Both the position numbers and the translations under genes were made by a program. 64,000 nt of DNA from NCBI RefSeq assembly GCF_003063435.1, contig NZ_NESL01000003.1, positions 1 through 64,000 of the forward strand. Direction: 5' to 3'. The stretch is from Limnohabitans sp. 2KL-1. GTDB taxonomy: Bacteria; Pseudomonadota; Gammaproteobacteria; Burkholderiales; Burkholderiaceae_C. The first letter of the stretch is position 1. Every line of letters begins with the position of its first letter. A model generated the notes under the pieces. The model made no database searches and was not told where the DNA came from. It saw only the letters and a program-made list of their open reading frames with translations. Below are positions 55,501 to 61,500 of the stretch, piece after piece.

Positions 55501-58245
55501 AACGGGGATGGCTATGACGATGTGATCGTGGGGGCGCATGGCACTTCCAGCTATTCTGGCGCAGCGTATGTGGTGTACGGCAACGCCTCTGGCACCTTGC
55601 CTAATTTGAGCAACAGCACCATTGCTGCAAGCGCAGGTTTCAAGATGACGGGCGGCTCCAACAGCGAGTTGGGTTACAGCGTGTCGGGTTTGGGTGACAT
55701 CAACGGTGACGGTTTGATGGACGTGTTGGTGGGTACTTACGCGAATCCAACCACTTGGTCTGGCAACAACGCAGCCTATGTGGTCTATGGCAGCAGCAAT
55801 GCGACAGACCTCAGTTTGTCCGGTGGAACCATCGCGTCCAGTCTGGGCTTCAGGGTCAAAGGCAGCGGCACCAGTCAAGCGTTTTTCTTCGGTGTGCACG
55901 TCAGCAACGCTGGCGACGTGAACGGCGACGGCCTGGCCGACCTGATCGTGGCCCGAAATGACGGCAAAGGCACCAGCACGGGCCAAGTGTTTGTGGTGTA
56001 TGGCAACACCGGCAGTGCCGGGTTCGACTTCAGCGGCGAGACCATTGCAGCGTCCAGTGGCTACAGGATTGCCGGATCGACCGACAACCACGGTTTTGGC
56101 TACGTGGTGTCTGGCGGTGCCGACGTCAACGGCGACGGTTTGGCCGACATGGTGGTGAGTGCGCCTGGGGAAGGCAGCACGGCTCCGCCTACCGGCGCTG
56201 CTTATGTGATTTATGGCAACAGCACGGGGACTTCCTATCAAATCACCGGTACCACGGTTCCAAGCTCCATGGGTTACAAGATCGTGGCGGACCTTAATTC
56301 GGGTTTGCGCAGCGTGGACATGGTGGGCGATGTCAACGGCGATGGTTTGGCCGATGTGATTGTGAGCACCTATACGGCCGGCACCAATTCCAACTACGGC
56401 GCGGCTTATGTGGTTTACGGCAACAGCACAGGGTCTTCGGTGAACCTGAGCAGTGTGGCAAGTACACCTTCTTTGGGCTTCAAAATCGCATCGACAACCT
56501 CGGAATACCTGGGCTTGCGGGTCTCGGGCGCTGGCGACGTCAACGGTGATGGCTTGATGGACTTGATGGTGTCTGGCGGTGGTGGCTTCACCAATGCGGT
56601 GTATGTGATTTATGGCAACGCCAGTGGCACCAGCATGTCGGTGGGCACGGCAGCAAGCTCGCTTTCACCGAGCCAGGGCTTCCAGATCACTGGCCAGGTG
56701 GGGTTTGCGGTTTCTGCGGCGGGTGACATCAACGGTGACGGCCTGGACGACTTGATCGTGGGCGGACCGAGCAACGTTACGGCCGGCAGCTACAACGTGG
56801 TGCTGGGCGGCACGCAATGGATCACGTCGGTGGTCAAAGGTCAAGGCACCATCACCGGAGCCGCCGCCTCTGAAGCCCTGGTGGGGTCAACGGGTGACGA
56901 CACCTTGACGGGCGGTGGCGGCGTAGACCGTTTCTTTGCCGGTATGGGGGATGACACCATCGTGCTCACAGGCACGGATGTGACCCAACTGGCCAACAAC
57001 GCGACGGGCCAGACGGCCAAAGCCTTTGTGGACGGTGGCAGTGGTTTTGACACGATTCGCCTGAGCAGTGGGGCCAATCTGGACCTCACGACCATCCGCA
57101 ATACCAGTGTGCTGGGCTTGAAAGAAAACAGCCGCATCGAGAGCATCGAGCGCATCGTGATGGGCGCAGACACTGCCGCCAACACGCTGACGCTGACAGC
57201 CCGTGATGTCAAGGACATGGCCGGCTTCAACGTGATCCACACGGGCACGGCCAGTGAAGACGGTAACGTCTGGACCAACACAACGGGAACGGCGCTGAGT
57301 GCGACCACCCGGTACCACCAGCTGGTGGTGAACGGCACGGACATCGACACGGTGGTGTTTGCGGCCGACACCGGTTTTTGGACCAACGTTGGCACCGTCA
57401 GCAACGGAGCCGTGACATACGACGTGTACCAAAACGCAGGCAACATGGCGCAAGTGCTGGTGAAGGCGGGCGTGTTGGTGACCAACAACGACAGCGTGGC
57501 GCCTGTGGTGCTGGACTTGAACCGCGACGGCGACTTGTCTTACAGCCAGACGCTGATGGACGTGAACAACGACGGCCAGCTGGACCAGACGGCCTGGGCG
57601 GGTCGCCAGGACGGCGTGCTGGTGTGGGACAAGTACGCCGATGGTTTGGTGCACGACAACAGCCAATACGCGTTCAGCCAATACGGCGGCGTGAGCAGCA
57701 CCGACTTGCAGGGATTGGCGGCAGCGTTTGACAGCAACCGGGACGGCGTGTTGAACGCGCAAGATGCGAAGTTTGGCGAGTTCAAAGTCTGGCAAGACGG
57801 CAACGGCAACGGCGTGAGCGAGGCGGGCGAAGTGCGCAGCCTGACGCAAGTGGGCATTGAGGCAATCGAGCTGAGCAGCGACGGCGTGGTGCGAGCCCCG
57901 GCGGTGGGGGTGCAGGAAGCGGGCCGCAGCACGGCGCAGCTGTCAGGCGGCGGCGAGATGTTGGTGGCCGACGCGGCGTTTGCTTACCAAAGCGTGCCCG
58001 AGCTGGACTTGGCCGGATTTGTGGCGCAGACCCAGGCGAGTGCAGCCAAGGCGCAGCCGCTGTCTGCAGAGACCAGCGTCAAGCTGTTCCTGTACGACAT
58101 GATCCAGAGCGCACACGCGGCAGAGCAGGCCGGCAGCGAGTTGTTCGAGGGCGAAGGAAAAACATCCTCTGTGGTTGCACCTCTGAATGTCGGCTACACC
58201 GTGGACATGCTTGCAGAGCACTTGCTGCAACCGCTGCAAAGTTGA
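43387..58245 (+). CDS. Giant repetitive adhesin, 3' part with four integrin-like propeller modules
   Basis: 4,952 residues if read from GTG 43387, but this is almost certainly the continuation of the gene starting at 38237. Order: an Ig-like domain and a VCBS domain (about residues 100-430); eight cadherin-like units of about 118 residues (44690-47540, NDAPVNTVPxAQ...EDT); one further beta domain; then four modules of about 2.4 kb (48000-57490). Each module has seven FG-GAP blades with DxNGDG loops, an RTX-like strip and an unassigned ~180-residue domain; the first three also have an SbsA-type Ig domain (SNPSDNGYV...FSESVVKGTGLIEL). The C-terminal ~250 residues start APVVLDLNRDGDLS, contain four EF-hand-like loops and end with a likely type I secretion signal. 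Probably a calcium-dependent, cell-surface adhesin. Confidence 0.85.
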   Translation: MYLPTTPANGDMVVISKGSGWGITVYAGSTVVGNLGSPGVNSGGQDNLYFKWDTTKGQWLTGTNALIKVGTAAVTTSGTGQSTWTLTDNTGLGNSDSVLYVAQIENTAGTFGPQSTPGVYDWRYNVDNVAPASITLIGTDDVAPVTGTIAANSVTNDDKPTFSGITEGNAVVKVYDGVTLLGTTTANGVGAWSFTPTTAMAPGLHSVTATSTDAYGNTTSSTTALPFTIDIAAPVAVADVNSGNEDVASLSGTVATNDTSKDGSETYAIVGSATGAKGSLVLNPNGSYTYTRTSAADEITADLVETFTYKVTDAAGNTTQTTLKITLTPVNDAAVIGGQLSQSLTETNAVQSTSGTLTISDVDSAATFIEQVNTAGTYGKLGLTAAGVWSYTMNSAQNQFVASQVYTDTFNVMATDGTTKQVSVNITGTNDAPVNTLPGTQSTAENTAKYITGLQIADPDVGIGNMTMTLAVTNGVLFLTGSGISFVGNNSASVQVTGSLADLNNLLSDPLGVRFTPTTNFNGTAALTITTSDGSLSDVDTLNILVSSVNYAPVNTVPAAQTVPEDTLQSIAGISVSDTDNNLASVQLTVQNGILNVLLSGGVTITAGANNSSTVKLTGAQAALNTVVAGLAYKANANYNGADTLTVLSTDATGITDTDTVAITVTAINDAPVNTVPGAQTAVEDTSKAITGLSINDVDGNLATAKLTVLNGTLNVNLTGGAIISAGANNSGTLTLSGTQTQINSALGSVSYKGNANYNGSDTLTLLASDGTLTDSDTVAITVSAVNDAPVNTVPAAQNATEDTSLAITGLSVNDVDGNLTTAKLTVDFGTLNVSLAGGATISAGANSSSTLTLSGTQAQINAALGSVSYKGSANYNGSDTLTVLSTDGNAATDTNTVAITVAAVNDAPVNTVPATLTATEDTGLAISSLSVDDVDGNLATVKLTVLNGTVGIGSFYEGFITAGANGSSTLTLTALPSQINQALNSLFYQGNANYSGSDTLTVLSTDSNAATDTDSVAITVSAVNDAPVNTVPGAQSTNEDTNKVIGGLQVTDVDATGSIAVTLAVTNGTLTLLGGAGVTLATNNTASVTLTGTVSAINVLLATASAVTYKPAANFNGNATLTMTSSDGTLSDSDTVTIAVASVNDAPTGTNGTITVTEDGSRVFTAADFGFADAADSPANALSAVMITALPTAGTLKLSGVAVALNVPIAVANLGNLVYAPAANGNGTGYATFGFKVQDNGGVANSGVNTSVAAYTITVNVTAVNDAPVNAVPADQTATEDTNQVITGLGVSDADAGTSLTVTLAVTNGTLTLLGGTGVTLTNNNSTSVTLTGTVSAVNTLLTTANAVTYKPTANFNGSATLTMTSSDGTLSDSDSVAITVNPANDAPVLADTALSLTTLGTYSGNPVGAVGSLVSNFVGGVTDIDTGALHGMAITGVNTQGTLWYSTNGGTSWTQVSGTLSETNALLIGADANNRLYFKPVTGVASGLVSDALTFRAWDQTSGTEGTFVSTVPNGATTAFSTDMDTISQMLPVDLNNINSSLGGFVINGDSTGDRSGWTVSNAGDVNGDGFDDILIGADQAEVGATLNAGKSYVVFGKVGLAAINLSAVEAGVGGFVVNGWSESDYLGTSVSAAGDVNGDGLADVMVSATNGRFSATATGDNVGHTYIVYGKSSTTAVNASDIAANSGGFYIYGRSSLDTTVDELTGRSIRSAGDVNGDGISDFIIGAPDSDPAGGIDAGRTYVVFGKSTGAISLRDVANGTGGFVVLGESAGDRSGASVSSAGDVNGDGLADLIIGATNANGASGRSYVVYGKTDTGFVDLSKVAVNNGGFALSGNCAGDQAGLVSNAGDVNGDGYADLLVGSFFSDPGGNTDAGRSYVVFGGSNLTSMNVSVIALTTSTGGYVIRGESDGDMAGRVSYAGDVNGDGLADMIVGALRADRDGLVDAGRSYVVYGKTDSTGVNLTNIANGSGGFVIYGQSTDDLAGSSVSYAGDINGDGFADLLVSARDADPAGGVGAGKSYVILGGSQFATTVDRLGTVGPDTLTGSSAAETFAAGEGFDVLIGGGGADVMYGGKGRDTFVLNASNIAALQSDMGANGNTTQLARVDGGNHYDTIEVSGGASLDLTQVSNVDASGTSGASRIDSIERIDLATDTASNTLTLNGRDVNDMAGFNTVRLGGNTATNPDGKVWTNLSGTAFATTTRYHQLVVEGDSRDVLDMRTGPGLWNKVGTASNGTYSYQVYQNNSTLSQVIVRDGVQVWVDEVPTLVGSNPSDNGYVTAVGNDLVLNFSESVVKGTGLIELYKADGTLVQSFDAATSTALTWSGSNLTINPTADLLANTGYYIKVAATAVKDLTGNAYAGIADATTLNFTTPDASGAIVVPTTSSQTGVYLGQDLSTIGDFNGDGYDDFIVGAGVANSTGAAYVIYGNASGTVPNLSGGSIAASAGFKISTGLTVADYFGVAVNSAGDTNGDGLADLVVTAKYGGNVYPTGNSAFVVFGQNNASTVYGSSFTVGNGIAATNGYQIHITETYLGHAVSNAGDVNGDGLSDLLVTSDQGTSNFRNAYVIYGKTGSQALNLTSYADFTADLGYNLFAGAVAELGASVYGAGDVNGDGLADFVVGANNFGSVGKAGAAFVVYGNSTGTPVQLDANNNIDASQGFKVTGLTRSGTNSYFGTGVSSAGDVNGDGLADVMVSSPYEAANGGNSASGGGVVYVLYGNSSGTALDLNVGNGVIDPSRGFKITNGNTTVNANLGNGYTSLASAGDINGDGLSDMIITGSDVGGGAHTTYVVYGNASGTTVAIDASGNIAASNGFKLVGGVGNSVASAGDINGDGLNDLLVSSTLGGSKYSYNVVLGGTQWVTAALNGSGDFAGTAGNEALIGSTGNDTMTGGGGVDRFFAGRGDDTIVLTTSDIANLQNNSTGQTVKTTLSGGTGFDTVRLTGGASLDLLKISNAAAMGIDETSRIEGMERIDMATDTAANVLKISNKDINDMAGFNQIHTGSASEDGKTWTNVTGTALGTTTPYHQMVVEGGSNDTVALTANGGTWANVGTVSNGTSQYTVYQNDGTHSQLLVQQGVAVNTQAPTLLWSTPADNDFVNTANLGNNITLQFSENVVKGTGFIQLWNKTTGMPVEAFDVSTSALVTGWGTSLLSINPSANLLAGTDYFLKVSDNAIQDSSGLAYAGMNSDLQLNFSTQAADGSYAVTTSFASAASSSSFLRSVATAGDFNGDGFDDLLIGVAGGQSGVYVVYGNALGEGMKLDAGAIMSNGVIAADQGFKIYGSNSLGTSVTGIGDVNGDGFADVLIGSSTDGQGGTSAGAAFVVYGSANPAALDISSGNIAASRGFKIVGGKGSIALGSSVSGVGDFNGDGMGDFIMGAPSLGVNASGGSAYVVYGKTNGSTLVLGTDYSIAAQDGLLLSGKAGDKAGFSVSGAGDINGDGLADVIVGAPNTGSTSNGASYVIFGGATMGGTMDALVAAGQGFKISGSTSTNGIQLGTSVSSAGDVNGDGYADLIVATDADQTYTAAYVVYGSSAPTSLTVTNAALAASQGFRIFSGATTGAVLSQVSSAGDINGDGFADVIVGSKSGSSYVVYGSATGVDVDLTAATIAASQGFKLTYSTTDNAVTAQDVSFAGDFDGDGLTDLVIAEKSSTTGNLNSYKIVFGGTQWLTASVVGNGAVTGTAASEAVLGSTANDTLTGGGGVDRFFAGLGDDTIVLSASDVTNLGNVAAGQTAKASVSGGGGFDTLRLSGGAALNLTTIFNAGAMGLEENSRIESIERIDLATDAAANTLTLTTTDVKDMAGFDLIHTGTPSADGKTWTNVSGQALKAITNFHQMVVEGGSNDSLVLSTPVGPWSLEGTVSDGVNNYTVYQNTSTASQVLVKSGVAVQALGGPALVSSTPGDNGYMMALSDAITLSFDQAVVRGTGTIELWNSSTGTLVQSFDAATTTEVTGWTGNTLSINPTANLAGASNYYLKINPAAIKNAAGSSFAGLNNSTDLNFTTASADGSIALTANAGQTSSYLGMSMSEVGDFNGDGYDDVIVGAHGTSSYSGAAYVVYGNASGTLPNLSNSTIAASAGFKMTGGSNSELGYSVSGLGDINGDGLMDVLVGTYANPTTWSGNNAAYVVYGSSNATDLSLSGGTIASSLGFRVKGSGTSQAFFFGVHVSNAGDVNGDGLADLIVARNDGKGTSTGQVFVVYGNTGSAGFDFSGETIAASSGYRIAGSTDNHGFGYVVSGGADVNGDGLADMVVSAPGEGSTAPPTGAAYVIYGNSTGTSYQITGTTVPSSMGYKIVADLNSGLRSVDMVGDVNGDGLADVIVSTYTAGTNSNYGAAYVVYGNSTGSSVNLSSVASTPSLGFKIASTTSEYLGLRVSGAGDVNGDGLMDLMVSGGGGFTNAVYVIYGNASGTSMSVGTAASSLSPSQGFQITGQVGFAVSAAGDINGDGLDDLIVGGPSNVTAGSYNVVLGGTQWITSVVKGQGTITGAAASEALVGSTGDDTLTGGGGVDRFFAGMGDDTIVLTGTDVTQLANNATGQTAKAFVDGGSGFDTIRLSSGANLDLTTIRNTSVLGLKENSRIESIERIVMGADTAANTLTLTARDVKDMAGFNVIHTGTASEDGNVWTNTTGTALSATTRYHQLVVNGTDIDTVVFAADTGFWTNVGTVSNGAVTYDVYQNAGNMAQVLVKAGVLVTNNDSVAPVVLDLNRDGDLSYSQTLMDVNNDGQLDQTAWAGRQDGVLVWDKYADGLVHDNSQYAFSQYGGVSSTDLQGLAAAFDSNRDGVLNAQDAKFGEFKVWQDGNGNGVSEAGEVRSLTQVGIEAIELSSDGVVRAPAVGVQEAGRSTAQLSGGGEMLVADAAFAYQSVPELDLAGFVAQTQASAAKAQPLSAETSVKLFLYDMIQSAHAAEQAGSELFEGEGKTSSVVAPLNVGYTVDMLAEHLLQPLQS
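44690..47540 (+). repeat. Eight cadherin-like domain repeats (~345-370 bp)
   Basis: Units begin NxAPVNTVP or a variant near 44690, 45035, 45390, 45745, 46102, 46460, 46816 and 47185. Most have EDT near residue 15, an NDVDGNL-type calcium loop and a final TDTDTVAITV strand. These are more diverged from each other than the 408-bp array upstream. Confidence 0.75.
48000..57490 (+). repeat. Four tandem ~2.4-kb propeller/RTX modules
   Basis: Modules: about 48000-50515, 50516-52990, 52991-55415 and 55416-57490; the last lacks the SbsA-type domain. The RTX motif GGGGVDRFFAG recurs near 52071, 54496 and 56920, with a related form near 49590. Each propeller contains exactly seven GDxNGDG or near-identical loops by my count. 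The unit repeated is the whole set propeller, RTX strip, unassigned domain and Ig domain, not single blades. Confidence 0.85.
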
Positions 58246-58598
58246 ACCCAACATGCATTGTCAAATTCCCGCCTTGGCAGTGGCCGAGGCGGGTCATTTG
58301 CACCTAATCATGACGGCGCATGCTTTCTCGTGAGGTATTGAACCTTCACGCCCGGTCTGGACCTGAGCGCTTCTTGTGGCCACCCATGAGGGTCACGGTT
58401 TTTTAAGAAATCCCCCACCTTTGATTGATGAATTTTCTTTGTGATTTTTTCGAATAAAACAATTTTCTAGAAAAAAATTGTTAGTTATTGTCACGATTGA
58501 ACGATCTATTTATCTCAATATTCGCCAATTTGAATACTTGGCATTAATATTTAAGCCTTGTGAGCCTTGAGTGCCTCACACCTCCAGAGAACACCGCC
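58246..58598. promoter_or_regulatory. Intergenic region before the third adhesin: terminator and AT-rich leader
   Basis: No gene. It holds a hairpin at 58268-58293 (listed separately) and an AT-rich block from about 58424 to 58555. The block includes the inverted repeat AACAATTTT-N7-AAAATTGTT (58458-58482). The AT content stands out sharply from the surrounding GC-rich DNA, as upstream of the other two adhesin genes. Confidence 0.5.
58268..58293 (+). terminator. Likely terminator of the second adhesin gene
   Basis: Stem CCCGCCTTGGC with GCCGAGGCGGG (one mismatch) and loop AGTG, followed by TCATTT. The T tract is weak. Confidence 0.55.
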
Positions 58599-61500
58599 AT
58601 GACCAATCCGACAACCCCCGCAGCCCAATTGAGTTTTTTTGGTTACTTCGAACAAAACCTGAGGATTGGCATCAGTGGCATCGCTTCGGGTTTTGCCGAC
58701 GGGACCGAGGTGAACCTGCTGGTCTTGGACACCATGGGCAACAGCGTCTCGGTGAGCGCGACCATTCAGGGTGGCTCGTTTGAGGTGACCAACATCGACT
58801 CAGCGGGCTTCACGCCTGGCACTCTGACCATCACGGCCACGGCAGGGGATGTGACCGCTCAAGAACCGCTGACCTTGGCGGCATTCGTGCCTGGGGACCC
58901 CATCGTCATCGACCAGCAGCCGGTGTTGAACGCGCTCAACCAGCTGACCATTCAGGGCAAAGCACCGAGTTTGCAACCCAACGATGTGTTGACCCTGGAG
59001 GTTCGAGACACCGTGGGTGCCAAAGTCACCACCACAGCGGTGGTGCAGGCCGATGGCTCGTTCAGCGTGCAGGGCCTGGGCACCCAGGGTCTCAAAGACG
59101 GTCTGCTGGTCATCGATGTCATGGCACTCACCGACAAAGGGGCGATCAGTGTGGTGAACGCGGCCAACGTGGTGCTGACCAACTTCACCCCTGAAGGGGC
59201 AGACAAGGCCTTGCAAGCCAGCGAAGACACACCTTTTGTGTTGACGGCGGCGGACTTTGGCTACGACGCCACCGGTGGTTACAGCATGACGGGCATCAAA
59301 ATTGCCGGATTGCCCGCGCAAGGCACGCTCAAGCTCAATGGCGCGGCGCTGCAGCTGGACCAGTTTGTGTCACTGGCCCAACTCAACACCGGGGATCTGG
59401 TGTTTCAGGCGGCAGCCAACGCCAGTGGCAACAATTACGCCAACTTCAAGTTCAAGGTGATGGACAGCCGTGTGGGCAACAACGAAGACCTGGTGCCCAA
59501 CACCCTGACCTTCAACGTCGTCCCCGTCGACGACGCGCCTGTGGTCTCCAACCTGATCCCTGACCAGATCGCTGCGGTCAACGCGCCCTTCAGCTACACC
59601 GTACCGGCCAACACCTTCACCGACCTGGACAGCACGCTGACCTACAGCGCCACGTTGGGCAGCGGCGCTGCTTTGCCTGCATGGTTGACCTTCAATGCCG
59701 CCACACGCACCTTCAGCGGCACGCCCCCCAACGCCAACGACTTCAACCTCAAAGTCGTCGCCAGCGATGGCACCACCAGCGTGTCTGACGTGTTTGCCGT
59801 GGCCATTGCCCCGGTGGTCACCAGCTTGGCCGTGGTCAGTGCCACTGGCGTGACCAACACCCGCTTGAATGCGGGCGATGTGGCCACCATCGAGGTGAAT
59901 TTCATCGAGGCGGTCACCGTCACGGGCACGCCACAGCTCACGCTCAACATCGGGGGCACCCCGGTGCAGGCCAATTACGTGAGCGGATCGGGCGGCACCA
60001 AACTGACCTTCACCTACACCGTGCAGGCCGGAGAAAACGACCCCAACGGCATCAGCATCGATGCCAATGCCTTGACCCTGAACGGCGGCACCATCAAGGA
60101 CGCGCAAGGCAACAACGCCATCTTGAGCACGCCACCGGTCACCGACAACACCGACTTCAAGGTGGACACGGAAAACCTGCGCACGGTGTCGGCCGATGGC
60201 ATGGACAAAAACTTCTCGCTGGCCGATGACACCAGCGACACCTGGGCGGTTTATTCGGATGGCACCACCAAAGGCCACAACCTGTATGTGACGCTTGCTG
60301 GCACCGAAAGCCTGCAACTGGCCCAGATGCGCGTGGACGGCGGTGCCTGGACCAGCATGACGTTCAGTGGCAACAAGGCGGTCTACCACTTCAACACGGC
60401 GCTCACAGCAGGGGCGCATGCCTTTGATTTCCGCACCCTCGACCTGGCGGGCAACTACTCCGCCACGACCACCCAAAATGTGACGGTCAGCAACTGGAGC
60501 GCACTGCCCAACGTCAGCACCGTCACCACGGCTGCAGTGACTGTGCCCGACGCCTCCACGGGCCAGGCCCTGTTGGGTGACGGCACCTTGCAGACCTTCA
60601 CGGTGAGCAAAGAGGCCATTGGCAGCTACCTCAACAACGGCGCGGCCAACCTCTTTTTGCAAGGTGGCAGCACGGGCGATGCCGGTGCCAGCACGGTGAC
60701 AGACCACTTGAAGATGACGGGCGACGGCGCGGTGTTGAACCTGACCGATTTGCTAGGCGGTGGCTACACGGTGGACAAGGTCCAGGGTTTTGAATTCTTG
60801 GACATGCGCGCTGCGGGCAAGCAAGCCATCGTGGCCGACGCCATCAGCCTGGGCTCGGTGTCCACCTCGGGCTGGTTGTCCAACGCTAACTTGCTGGCGG
60901 GTTACTACGCCATGGTGGTGCGCGGTGGTACCGAAGACACCCTGATCATCAACAAGGGCGGCGACCACGATTTCACCGGTTTTGTGGCGGCAGGCACCTC
61001 CACCAATGCGGGCAATTTCATTGCCGATGGCATCACCTACGACATTTACAAAAACGACACCACCAAGCAGTACCTGTTGGTGCAGCAGGGCGTTCAGGTC
61101 AGCATCTGGTGGCCCACAGCGGTGGGCGCACCGATCAACATCGTCCCCTTGAGCGTCACCGCTTATCAGGACGTGACCAAGGCCATCACCGACCTCAGCG
61201 TCGAAGACATCAATGGCAACCTCAGTTCGGTCCAATTGAGCGTGCTCAACGGCACCTTGTCGCTCAGCCTGAGCGGCACCACCGTGAGCGCAGGCGCGCT
61301 CAACACCAGCAGCGTGACCCTGACCGGCACGCAGGCGCAGCTCAATGCGGCGCTGGCCACGCTGGCTTACAAGGGCAACACCTCATATTCCGGAACCGAC
61401 ACGCTGACCATCGTGTCCACCGACAGCACGGGCACGCCGCTGAGCGATACCGACACGGTCAACATCACGGTCAGCAACAACAACGCGGCCCCTGTGGCCA

